This document shows positions 6,776 through 14,061 of a DNA stretch of 64,000 nucleotides, in pieces. Position 1 is the first letter of the stretch. Each line of letters begins with the position of its first letter. Origin of the DNA: Pseudalkalibacillus hwajinpoensis (GTDB taxonomy: Bacteria > Bacillota > Bacilli > Bacillales > Guptibacillaceae); contig NZ_CP156674.1 of the NCBI RefSeq assembly GCF_039851965.1, positions 372,001 to 436,000 on the forward strand. The letters are read 5' to 3'. A model generated the notes under the pieces. The model did no database searches and had not been told where the DNA came from. It worked only from the letters and a program-made list of their open reading frames with translations. The position numbers and the translations under genes were made by a program.

Positions 6776-7012
6776 CTACTGAAGGAAAGGACGGTTTTTC
6801 TTACTTTCCTTTAGTTTTTCAGGTGTAACATCTGATCCCTCTTTATCAACCACTTTAATTGAGTGAAGCTGATTTTCAAAGGAAGAACGAAGACTCTTCA
6901 AATATTCTTGTCGAAGATCCTTTTGCTCTTTTTTCTCAGCAACTGTTAAAGAGGATTCTTTCGATTTACGAGAGAGCTCGTTAATTCTTTGGATTTTATC
7001 TTGAGAAAGCAT
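6776..7012 (-). CDS. ynzC: UPF0291 (DUF896) protein YnzC
   Basis: A 78-residue soluble helical protein with the UPF0291 pattern IQRINELSRKSKE, EYLKSLRSSFENQL and VDKEGSDVTPEKLKE. The function is unknown; in B. subtilis ynzC belongs to the SOS-regulated yneA operon. The start is ATG 7012, chosen because AAAGGAG lies nine bases upstream; an in-frame ATG at 7045 would add eleven residues without a Shine-Dalgarno. It follows yneB by 66 bases and is probably read from the LexA-controlled promoter in front of yneA. Confidence 0.9.
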   Translation of the reverse strand: MLSQDKIQRINELSRKSKESSLTVAEKKEQKDLRQEYLKSLRSSFENQLHSIKVVDKEGSDVTPEKLKESKKNRPFLQ

Positions 7013-7078
7013 AGAACCTAGCTCCTTTACTACATCTTGTACCATTTATGCTATCGCATATTTTAATCATAGACAAGT

Positions 7079-7729
7079 TTAGTGCTTCTCCTTTTGTTCG
7101 TCAACATATTCCTTATAGCGTCTATGTACGGTAGCTTTAGAGGCATGATGACCAAAGCCTTTTAACGTCGCAGCTATTTCATTAAACGTCAGTCCGCGAT
7201 GCCTGAGATTCACAATTTCCTCGATCGGGACCTCCACTCGACCCCGTCCTCCATGATGCTGGTGACTCAGGTTACGCTCTGGCCGATACCCGTCTCTGAC
7301 GGCCTTATCCATACCGCGCTTAATTTTCAGGTTATGAAGCTTGCGCTGAAATTCCTCCACGATACTTACAATTTCAAGCACCATTGAGTCTGCTTCTGAT
7401 AGTTGAAGTTCCCCATTTTGATTGACGCTATAAATTGTTCCACCGTATTTATGAACAGCGTGTAAAAGTGCAATTTTGGCATTTCCTCTTCCAAGTCTTG
7501 TTTCATCCTGGATCAATAGTGCTTCAGCACTACCTTCTTTCAATAAGTCAAGCACCTCAAGTATCCCATCGCGGTCAATGTCATAGCCGCTGTGCTTTTC
7601 TTCAATTAACTTATAAACTGTAAATCCCGATTGTACTGCAAATTTCTCAAGCTCTTCTTTTTGCCTGGCGAGCGAGGACTCCTGTGCCTCTTTTTTCGTA
7701 CTAACCCGGCAATAAATAATTGCGTTCAT
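7079..7729 (-). CDS. yneB: Small serine recombinase YneB
   Basis: A 216-residue resolvase-family protein. The N-terminal catalytic domain begins NAIIYCRVSTKKEAQESS with the nucleophile Ser10 and contains the arginines in DETRLGRGN; the C-terminal end carries a helix-turn-helix of Hin type (GLTFNEIAATLKGFGHHASKATVHRRY). It is the second gene of the SOS operon, starting three bases after the yneA stop, the same place as in B. subtilis, so it is a conserved chromosomal gene and not a mark of a recent mobile element. Its biological substrate is unknown. Confidence 0.92.
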   Translation of the reverse strand: MNAIIYCRVSTKKEAQESSLARQKEELEKFAVQSGFTVYKLIEEKHSGYDIDRDGILEVLDLLKEGSAEALLIQDETRLGRGNAKIALLHAVHKYGGTIYSVNQNGELQLSEADSMVLEIVSIVEEFQRKLHNLKIKRGMDKAVRDGYRPERNLSHQHHGGRGRVEVPIEEIVNLRHRGLTFNEIAATLKGFGHHASKATVHRRYKEYVDEQKEKH

Positions 7730-7732
7730 TCT

Positions 7733-8053
7733 TTACTCTATACCTCCAAGCGCCGTAGCGTTTGCTTCAACAGGGATGATGAGAGTATCTCCTGCTGTGA
7801 TTCGATTGGCATTAATGCGATTGGCTTCCTCTACCCAACTGACAAACTTCTTGTTAGACATCTCGTGAGCGGTTCGATATTCTTCCGCAATTTCCAAAAC
7901 AGTATCACCATGCTCCAATTCGACCTTAGTATAACGATTGTAGTCCTCAGCTGCAGCCGTTCGCAAAGATACGAACACAATAATCAACACAGCTACAAAA
8001 GATATAATGACAAGAAAATCAATTCCAGACAAGCCCCCAGCTTGCTTTCTCAT
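7733..8053 (-). CDS. yneA: SOS cell division suppressor YneA
   Basis: A 106-residue membrane-anchored inhibitor that delays division after DNA damage. It has one membrane segment near residues 10-30 (IDFLVIISFVAVLIIVFVSL) and an extracytoplasmic LysM domain (HGDTVLEIAEEYRT ... GDTLIIPVE). ATG 8053 is used because the product MRKQAGGLSG matches the family and GGGGTGAT precedes it; the open frame extends further upstream through the LexA boxes without a plausible start. It is divergent from lexA and shares the operator region. Confidence 0.92.
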   Translation of the reverse strand: MRKQAGGLSGIDFLVIISFVAVLIIVFVSLRTAAAEDYNRYTKVELEHGDTVLEIAEEYRTAHEMSNKKFVSWVEEANRINANRITAGDTLIIPVEANATALGGIE

Positions 8054-8070
8054 CCCGATCACCCCATATG

Positions 8071-8167
8071 CGAATATTTGTTCTGCTTTCAGTATACCAG
8101 AACCTCTGTTCGTGTCAACGTTTTTTTCGAACTTATGTTTGTATGCGAACAAAAATTCTGGTATACT
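8071..8167. promoter_or_regulatory. Divergent yneA/lexA promoters with four LexA boxes
   Basis: Four matches to the Bacillus SOS box CGAAC-N4-GTTCG are visible: CGAATATTTGTTCT (8071-8084), AGAACCTCTGTTCG (8099-8112), CGAACTTATGTTTG (8128-8141) and CGAACAAAAATTCT (8146-8159). The lexA promoter is TTGTAT (8139-8144), 17 bases, TATACT (8162-8167). The yneA promoter on the minus strand is TTGACA (8118-8113), 16 bases, TATACT (8096-8091). Boxes overlap both promoters, so LexA should repress both genes. Confidence 0.85.
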
Positions 8168-8205
8168 ACTAACAAATAGATAGATTGGAACGAGGTGCCA
8201 GAAAT

Positions 8206-8826
8206 ATGAAACTATCAAAGCGTCAGCAGGACATTCTGGACTTTATAAAAGTCGAAGTGAAGCAAAAAGGTTACCCACCATCCGTAAGAGAAATTGGAGA
8301 AGCTGTCGGACTTGCCTCAAGTTCAACCGTCCACGGCCATCTGGCAAGGCTCGAGAAGAAAGGTTACATTCGAAGAGACCCTACGAAACCAAGAGCGATC
8401 GAAGTATTAGGACTTGATGAAGCGGTTGATATCCCACGTCAGCACACAGTGAACGTCCCTGTTATTGGTAAAGTTACAGCAGGACAACCCATCACTGCGA
8501 TTGAAAATGTGGAAGAATACTTCCCGCTCCCAGAACAATTTGCACAAGATGAAGAGCATACTTTTATTCTTGTTATTGAAGGGGACAGTATGATCGAGGC
8601 TGGTATCTATAACGGTGATATGGTTATTGTGAAACAGCAGCCGACTGCGAACAACGGAGATATTGTTGTTGCGATGACGGATGACGGTGAAGCTACCGTG
8701 AAGCGATTTTTTAAAGAAAGTAATTACTTCCGTCTACAACCAGAGAACTCTTCAATGGAACCGATCATTCTCGATTCTGTTTCCATTCTTGGTAAAGTGG
8801 TTGGAGTATTTCGTTCGATTCACTAG
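8206..8826 (+). CDS. lexA: SOS repressor LexA
   Basis: A 206-residue repressor of the DNA-damage response. The winged helix-turn-helix occupies residues 1-65 (PPSVREIGEAVGLASSSTVH), the self-cleavage site is Ala92-Gly93 in VTAGQPI, and the catalytic dyad is Ser128 (GDSMIEAG) and Lys166 (TVKRFF), matching the positions in B. subtilis LexA within one residue. ATG 8206 follows GAGGTG by eight bases; an in-frame ATG at 8185 lacks support. It is transcribed divergently from yneA-yneB-ynzC and is autoregulated through the shared LexA boxes. Confidence 0.97.
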   Translation: MKLSKRQQDILDFIKVEVKQKGYPPSVREIGEAVGLASSSTVHGHLARLEKKGYIRRDPTKPRAIEVLGLDEAVDIPRQHTVNVPVIGKVTAGQPITAIENVEEYFPLPEQFAQDEEHTFILVIEGDSMIEAGIYNGDMVIVKQQPTANNGDIVVAMTDDGEATVKRFFKESNYFRLQPENSSMEPIILDSVSILGKVVGVFRSIH

Positions 8827-8851
8827 AAGCGCTGCTTGCGCTTCTTTTTTT
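8826..8851 (+). terminator. Terminator of lexA
   Basis: GAAGCG, a seven-base loop and CGCTTC followed by TTTTTTT, starting at the lexA stop codon. Confidence 0.85.
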
Positions 8852-9206
8852 CATTCGATTACTATCATGAATAGGAAAAATTTTATATGTATTGCTAATG
8901 ATCACATTTACAGTTAGACAATCGCTGAAAGATTAAAATTAGCTCAGGGTCACACCCCCGCTCCTTACTTATCTTGGTCAGCGCCAGGCCTTTTAAAGCT
9001 ATTGAAGCCCCCCTTCTCCTAGTGATAAGGGGGGCTTCAATAGTCATTGCTAATTTCAAATGAAGACTAACTACTTACGAATGTGATTTAATAGGCGAAA
9101 TTCGATCTGTACACTCAATAATTATATCAAAATACGTTAAAGGTAACTCCGTAAGCTTGTAGGTTTCAGTGCTCCATGTAGCATCAAGAAAAACCGTTGC
9201 GATCGC
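8852..9206. other. Gene-free spacer between lexA and the broken acyl-CoA dehydrogenase
   Basis: About 350 bases with only short open frames. The one clear structure is a 17-pair inverted repeat at 8999-9043, listed separately. On the minus strand, 9085-9206 stays open and reads plausibly protein-like for about 40 codons (ATVFLDATWSTETYKLTELP), directly after the acyl-CoA dehydrogenase pseudogene; it may be the remnant of a following gene but I do not recognise it. Confidence 0.4.
8999..9043. repeat. Long perfect inverted repeat
   Basis: CTATTGAAGCCCCCCTT (8999-9015) and its exact complement (9027-9043) flank an 11-base loop. It has no T-tract on either side, so it is not a standard terminator, although it could still stop transcription arriving from the right. 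Confidence 0.6.
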
Positions 9207-10639
9207 TCACTTTCTTTCACCGCCTACTGCTACGTCCTTTAAAGCAATGGTGCTCTCAAAAATGTCTGTCAGCCATTTAGCTACTCGTTTGGAATGGTAG
9301 GACTGCGCTTGTTTATTCATCTCTAGAAGTTGTTCGATCTTCTTTTCAAATTTGTTGATCGCCTCATAAACCGGTGTTGCCTCTCCGACTCTATAGGAAG
9401 CTGATCTAGTTCGTTCTTCATTTTATTGATGAAGATGTGAAGAACCTCATATTTATGAATTAACCGCAAAACCTCTGGGCCGAGTATATTTGCGGTCCCT
9501 TCCCAAACCGTTAGAACCTGCGCATCTCGAAGAAGTCTTGGTGTCACAAAGTCTTCTATATACCCATTCCCACCATGCATTTCAATTGCCTCGTGAGCAA
9601 AATGGACAGCTTGTTCCCGACTCTTTCTTTACAAGCGCAATAAGCAATCTGTTTAATGCTTCATCTTCAACCAGACAATCAGGGTCTTTATTCACGACAC
9701 ACTCGTATTGTGAAATAGCCGTAAACACTGCGCTCACTTCAATTTCTTGCTTTACCTTTAACTGAACCAGAGATTCACGAATCATTGGAAAGTCTTTCAG
9801 TTTATGTTTGAAGGCATCTCTTTCATACGCATAGTGCTTCGCCTCGAGGTACGCTCGTTGCATAATACCAAAGGCACTGCTTTGACGCCAAGCTTTTCTT
9901 TTAATCTTCGAATCGATAAATTATTCGTAGAACCATCTTCATTCTTCCATGGGACCAAAAATAAACTTAGTCCTCTCGTTCCGGTTTGTTCTGGGTCGAT
10001 CCTCCCTAACACCATGGCGACCCCACATGCACCTGCATTACTAGCGAAATATTTTTCACCATACAGGTTATAATGATCGCCATCTTTTACTGCCTGTGTT
10101 TCATTCGCGCCAACATCTGATCCGCCCTGTCGTTCTGTCAAAAATGTTGCGCCTTCATATCGGTCAACCTTTCCTGTGGATAGCACATGCGGCAGGTATT
10201 TTTCTTTAAGTTCCTTATCGGCATAATGATCAATTAAATACGCTGTTGCCATTGTTAGCGTTACTGGACAATAAAATCCTGGTTCTGTTTGGGAAAGCAA
10301 ATACCCTTGAGCAAATGAATAGATATAATTCCCCCGGTGTCCAAGTTCAGGAATTTCCTTATGAACATACCCAACTATACCTCTGTTATAGGTTTGTTCG
10401 ACCGTCTTCAGATACCCTTCGTTGCGCCACACATATGAAATGTCATTGCCCTTCTTGTCATACTTGATCAATCTTGGCTGTCCCTCTCGATCTGTATGAT
10501 ACGCCCGCTCATCTATTTCTGTTGCACATAGCGCCCCGTACTCACTAAGCTCCTCTTCCGTCCACGCATAAAACGAATTATCCATGTATTGTTTTAATAC
10601 AATGGATAAGTTCGGATCCAGTTTAAAGAAATTATTCAT
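9207..10639 (-). pseudogene. Acyl-CoA dehydrogenase pseudogene
   Basis: The 5' part is an intact N-terminal acyl-CoA dehydrogenase of the AidB-like type (GHRGNYIYSFAQGYLLSQTE, EGATFLTERQGGSDVGANET, EKYFASNAG). The reading frame is then broken three times: near 9865-9875 an internal block is missing, joining LGVKAVP to GIMQRAYLEAK out of frame; near 9616-9618 one extra base shifts the frame before EQAVHFAHEAIEMHGGNGY; near 9381-9385 a further shift occurs before ATPVYEAINKF. The last frame ends in GGERK and a TGA at 9209-9207. No full-length product is possible. The ATG at 10639 overlaps the stop of the upstream merR remnant, so the two once formed an operon, presumably for fatty-acid or branched-chain acyl-CoA oxidation. 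Confidence 0.88.
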
Positions 10640-10905
10640 CTCACCTCTCCTTTCAGTTCTATTAATTTCTCTTGAAAATGCTCAAGGTACCTATTCATTT
10701 CTTCCTTTAGCATCATTAACTCCTGAATGCGCTCATCCACTTCCAACACTTTTTGCTTCCCGTATTCAATTGTTCTCTTCAATTGCCTTTCTCCAGTAGG
10801 ATCCTGATCAAATAGCTGGATCCTCTCCTGGATCTCATTTAGTTGAAAACCAAAATTCTTTCCCCGAAAAATGAGTTGCAGTCGGGTTCCGCGATCACCT
10901 TTTCG
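10636..10905 (-). pseudogene. MerR-family regulator, 5'-truncated remnant
   Basis: The open frame begins just after a TAA near 10908 and reads DRGTRLQLIFRGKNFGFQLNEI, the second half of a MerR DNA-binding domain, followed by a coiled-coil dimerisation helix (ERQLKRTIEYGKQKVLEVDERI). The first 45 or so residues, with the start codon and recognition helix, are missing. The stop TGA (10638-10636) overlaps the acyl-CoA dehydrogenase start as ATGA. MerR regulators commonly precede this dehydrogenase in Bacillus relatives, so this is probably the former local regulator. Confidence 0.75.
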
Positions 10906-11044
10906 TTACATTTTGGTCAACTTCCTAATCGTAAGGTTTGGAACTTTTAGACGTAGTTTCCATTCAACCATCATTTTTGTTAAAGTATTATTAGTGATAA
11001 TTTATATTTTTAATATAAAACAATTCTTTTAGAGGGTGTATAAT

Positions 11045-11812
11045 TTGAAAGATAAAATAGAAGATATTGATTACCGTCAAGTTATGGAATTTTCGCTTGA
11101 CCCGCTAATTATCCATTCAGAGCTTAGAATAATTGATGTTAATCAAGTTGCAGTAGAATTTTTTAGAGGTACAAAAGATGATCTTATAGGGGCTAGTCCT
11201 TTAAATATATTCCAGGAAACCTCCAAGGCAAGTATAGAAAAAAGAATACATTCTGCATATATGGAACCAGCAAACATCATCGAAGAAACTATTTATAGGT
11301 TGGATGGTACAACAGTCGACGTAGAATTATATTGTCATCCAGTTCAAATAGGAGATATTTTAGCCATTCAGACCTATGTTAAGGATATAACTAATAGAAA
11401 GAAAGCTGAAAAGAAACAAACAGAAATAATTAATCAAGTAAACGAACTATCTAGTACAATTGTTCCACTTCTAAACGGTATTGCAGTTCTTCCTTTGGTA
11501 GGTTCATTTGATGAAGATAGGGCAAGACAGCTTTTAGAAAACATACCTCTAAAAGTACAAAGCAATCATATACAATATTTAATCATTGATTTTTCTGGAA
11601 TTTACACGTTAGATCATATTGTTACAGAACACCTCTTTCAAATTTATTCCGTATTGTCACTACTTGGTGTGCGTTCTATTTTCACGGGACTCAGACCTGA
11701 ATTAGCACTATTTGCCTTACAGATTGATACAAGACTAACCTCCATCCCCACAAAATCCAGTGTTAAAGATGCACTTCTTTCTTTAGGAATACAATACAAT
11801 TTCGATGAATGA
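11045..11812 (+). CDS. PAS-STAS sensor protein (RsbR-like)
   Basis: A 255-residue soluble protein with a PAS domain (about residues 8-125; DPLIIHSELRIIDVNQVAVEFF, DITNRKKAEK at its end), a short helical linker and a STAS domain (about 135-250; LIIDFSGIYTLDHIVTEHL, IFTGLRPELA). This is the layout of RsbR-type stressosome proteins and related signalling regulators. The first phosphorylatable Thr of RsbR is Ser here (DFSG) and the second (RPE-x-A-x-T) is Phe, so phospho-control would differ. The start is TTG 11045, eight bases after AGAGGG. It is intact, on the opposite strand to its neighbours, and sits between two pseudogenes. No partner kinase or RsbS is nearby. Ligand unknown. Confidence 0.75.
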   Translation: MKDKIEDIDYRQVMEFSLDPLIIHSELRIIDVNQVAVEFFRGTKDDLIGASPLNIFQETSKASIEKRIHSAYMEPANIIEETIYRLDGTTVDVELYCHPVQIGDILAIQTYVKDITNRKKAEKKQTEIINQVNELSSTIVPLLNGIAVLPLVGSFDEDRARQLLENIPLKVQSNHIQYLIIDFSGIYTLDHIVTEHLFQIYSVLSLLGVRSIFTGLRPELALFALQIDTRLTSIPTKSSVKDALLSLGIQYNFDE

Positions 11813-11889
11813 ACAGCGATAAATTCCTTTAAAGGTATTATCATCCTCTTTATTTTTTCTAATAGTTTCTATTTAATAAAACTAAATAA

Positions 11890-11925
11890 AATGGAAAACC
11901 TCTCTTCACAAGGAGGTTTTCCATT
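11890..11925 (+). terminator. Hairpin after the PAS-STAS gene
   Basis: AATGGAAAACCTC and its exact complement flank a ten-base loop, 77 bases after the stop codon. The following T-tract is poor, so termination is likely but not certain. Confidence 0.6.
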
Positions 11926-12005
11926 AAGGAAGTGTTATTTATTTTTGGAAATTATGTTCTTTTTGATTAAAAGGTTTTAGTGTCTCCGAATAATTCGTCT
12001 TAAGA

Positions 12006-12333
12006 ATGCGTTTTGAAATCGAGTTTCTTTTCCAACAGAATCAAAATAAATTAGCTTTTAATGCAATTTATCATGATTTAAATTTGATGCTCTGTCGTAA
12101 TAATGGAAACATTATGCCGAAGTCTAGTTTGTTTAATGCATTTAACCGGATTCTAAAAAGAACTAACAGACCGAACTTACCTATCTCACTCTCTTCGCCA
12201 TACTCATGCCGTTTTACTTTTAGAAGCCGGTGCTGATATGAACTATGTCCAGACCTCGATTGGGTTTAGTAAAAAAATCGAGACAAATACACTGGAAAAA
12301 TACGAGGAATACATGAAGAATATTTTGAAGTGA
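12006..12333 (+). pseudogene. Tyrosine-type phage integrase fragment
   Basis: Only the C-terminal part of an integrase survives. The first frame reads YHDLNLMLCRNNGNIMPKSS and FNAFNRILKRTNRPNLPI; a one-base shift near 12185 then leads to HSLRHTHAVLLLEAGADMNYVQ, the HxLRH active-site box. The segment that should follow (LGHxSIxxTxxxYxH with the catalytic tyrosine region) is mostly deleted, joining directly to FSKKIETNTLEKYEEYMKNILK and a TGA at 12331. No start codon or N-terminal domain remains. It marks a past integration event between lexA and glnA. Confidence 0.85.
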
Positions 12334-12344
12334 TTTTGGTCAAT

Positions 12345-12393
12345 CTTTTGGTCAAAACAACCACTTACAAGAAAAAGTGCTTTTGACCAAAAA
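12345..12393. repeat. Inverted repeat downstream of the integrase fragment
   Basis: CTTTTGGTCAAAA (12345-12357) pairs with TTTTGACCAAAAAG (12381-12394), with an inner CACTT/AAGTG stem. An extra direct copy of TTTTGGTCAA lies at 12334-12343 and another at 10912-10921 near the truncated merR. The repeats could be a former attachment region; that is inference. Confidence 0.5.
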
Positions 12394-12396
12394 GAA

Positions 12397-12429
12397 AAAC
12401 CCCTCAACATCAGTCATGTCAAGGGGTTT
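12397..12429 (-). terminator. Terminator of glnA
   Basis: On the minus strand AAACCCCTTGACA pairs with TGTTGAGGGGTTT (two G-U pairs) and is followed by TTTTTCTTTTT, five bases after the glnA stop. Confidence 0.85.
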
Positions 12430-12434
12430 GGCTC

Positions 12435-13772
12435 TTAATAAGTCGTCATATACTGTTCACGTTCCCAAGGGTGTACTTGCGTACGGAACATGTCCCACTC
12501 GATTTCTTTCGCTTCGATAAAGTGCTCAGAAGCGTGGTCGCCTAATGCTGCCATTAGTACTTCGTCTTGCTTAAGCTTTTCAAGTGCGTCATGAAGTGTA
12601 GCTGGAAGGTCTGTGATGCCTTCTTCTACGCGTTCTTGCTTATCCATCACGTAGATGTTGCGTTCTGTTGGAGCTTGTGGCGTCATTTTGTTCTTGATGC
12701 CGTCAAGACCAGCTGCAAGAAGAACAGCCATTGCAAGGTACGGGTTTGCAGATGGATCGACGCTACGCACTTCAATACGTGTACTGATTCCGCGTGAAGC
12801 TGGTACGCGGATAAGTGGGCTACGGTTACGAAGAGACCATGCTACGTAACAAGGTGCTTCGTATCCAGGTACGAGACGCTTGTATGAGTTAACTGTTGGA
12901 TTTGTAATCGCTGTGAACGCTTCAGCGTGCTTCATTGTTCCTGCGATGAATTGGCGAGCTGTCTCACTCAGGCCAAGCTCGTCTTTTGGATCGTAAAATG
13001 CGTTTTCTCCGTCTTTGAAGAGAGACATGTTCGCATGCATACCAGATCCGTTTACGCCGAACAAAGGCTTAGGCATAAACGTTGCATGAAGACCGTGCTT
13101 ACGGGCGATTGTTTTAACCGCAAGCTTAAACGTCTGGATGTTATCACAGGTTGTGATCGCATCAGCATATTTAAAGTCGATTTCGTGCTGTCCAGGTGCT
13201 ACCTCATGGTGAGATGCTTCGATTTCAAAGCCCATGTCTTCAAGCTCAAGCACGATATCGCGACGGCAGTTTTCACCAAGGTCCGTCGGTGCAAGGTCAA
13301 AGTATCCACCTTTATCGTTAAGTTCAAGCGTTGGCTCACCGTTTTCGTCCATTTTGAATAGGAAGAATTCTGGCTCAGGTCCAATGTTGAAATCAGAGAA
13401 ACCTAGCTCTTCCATTTCTTTAAGAACGCGTTTTAGAACTGAACGAGGATCCCCATCGAATGGTGTTCCATCAGGGCTGTAGATATCACAGATAAGGCGT
13501 GCGACTCTTCCTTTTTCAGATGACCACGGGAAAACAACCCAGGAATTAAGGTCAGGATATAGGTACATATCAGATTCCTCAATACGTACAAACCCTTCGA
13601 TTGAAGAACCGTCAAACATCATTTTATTATCAAGAGCTTTCTCTAGCTGATCAACCGGGATTTCAACGTTCTTAATAATCCCTAATAGATCAGTAAACTG
13701 CAAGCGAATAAACTTAACGTTCTCGTCCTGCGCCATTTTCTTAATATCGTCTGCTGTGAAATTGTTCGCCAT
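12435..13772 (-). CDS. glnA: Glutamine synthetase, type I-alpha
   Basis: Makes glutamine from glutamate, ammonia and ATP in the cytoplasm. The 445-residue length and the sequence fit the GS I-alpha form of Gram-positive bacteria, which is feedback-inhibited and not adenylylated. Landmarks are MFDGSSIEGFVRIEESDM, the metal site GPEPEFFLF, the ATP region NGSGMHANMSLF, the flap loop NPTVNSYKRLVPGYEAP, and RSPLIRVP. ATG 13772 follows AAGGAGG. In B. subtilis GS also controls GlnR and TnrA by protein contact. Unusually, glnR is not upstream; ynbB lies 290 bases away, behind a terminator. A perfect GlnR/TnrA box lies about 215 bases before the start. Confidence 0.98.
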   Translation of the reverse strand: MANNFTADDIKKMAQDENVKFIRLQFTDLLGIIKNVEIPVDQLEKALDNKMMFDGSSIEGFVRIEESDMYLYPDLNSWVVFPWSSEKGRVARLICDIYSPDGTPFDGDPRSVLKRVLKEMEELGFSDFNIGPEPEFFLFKMDENGEPTLELNDKGGYFDLAPTDLGENCRRDIVLELEDMGFEIEASHHEVAPGQHEIDFKYADAITTCDNIQTFKLAVKTIARKHGLHATFMPKPLFGVNGSGMHANMSLFKDGENAFYDPKDELGLSETARQFIAGTMKHAEAFTAITNPTVNSYKRLVPGYEAPCYVAWSLRNRSPLIRVPASRGISTRIEVRSVDPSANPYLAMAVLLAAGLDGIKNKMTPQAPTERNIYVMDKQERVEEGITDLPATLHDALEKLKQDEVLMAALGDHASEHFIEAKEIEWDMFRTQVHPWEREQYMTTY

Positions 13773-13952
13773 GTAAAATGAATCCTCCTTAAGAAATAAA
13801 AAGATTTAGTGAATCGGCTGGACAATCTGCGCGAATGATCGCTCAGGAGGCCTACTGCTCGACTTGTCATGTACGGGCAATCTAAACTGCTCTCAAAATT
13901 CAGAATCAAAAGAACATTCGTAATTGCCGCTCCCTTCTTCACTTACTATCAC

Positions 13953-14003
13953 TATACAATAGCTTGCACGTCATCGTGTTAAAGTATGTAAGATAACCTG
14001 ACA
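13953..14003 (-). promoter_or_regulatory. GlnR/TnrA box and promoter of glnA
   Basis: TGTAAGATAACCTGACA (13987-14003) matches the TGTNA-N7-TNACA consensus exactly. An overlapping weaker copy, TGTTAAAGTATGTAAGA, spans 13977-13993. On the minus strand a likely promoter follows: TTAACA (13982-13977), 18 bases, TGTATA (13958-13953). The weaker copy covers the -35, resembling the paired operators of the B. subtilis glnRA promoter. The predicted leader is about 175 nt; I see no riboswitch in it. Confidence 0.75.
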
Positions 14004-14025
14004 TGATTTTTAGAACAATAAAATA

Positions 14026-14050
14026 GTCAGAGATGCAATACACCTCTGAC
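14026..14050 (-). terminator. Terminator of ynbB
   Basis: GTCAGAG and CTCTGAC flank an 11-base loop, followed on the minus strand by TATTTTATT, 11 bases after the ynbB stop. It separates ynbB from glnA. Confidence 0.75.
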
Positions 14051-14061
14051 CACTTACCTGA

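Noticed and set aside
7079..7729. yneB serine recombinase as sign of a mobile element
   Set aside because: It is a conserved part of the SOS operon between yneA and ynzC, with no flanking repeats.
8900..9055. A roughly 50-codon minus-strand frame across the inverted repeat
   Set aside because: It includes the repeat itself, has no Shine-Dalgarno and no recognisable similarity.
9580..9900. Programmed frameshifting to join the acyl-CoA dehydrogenase pieces
   Set aside because: There are three separate breaks, one with missing residues, and no slippery site with a structure; ordinary pseudogene decay is simpler.
13773..14061. A hidden glnR gene between ynbB and glnA
   Set aside because: The interval is shorter than glnR (about 400 bases) and the open frames in it do not resemble a MerR-type protein; it also contains the terminator and promoter.
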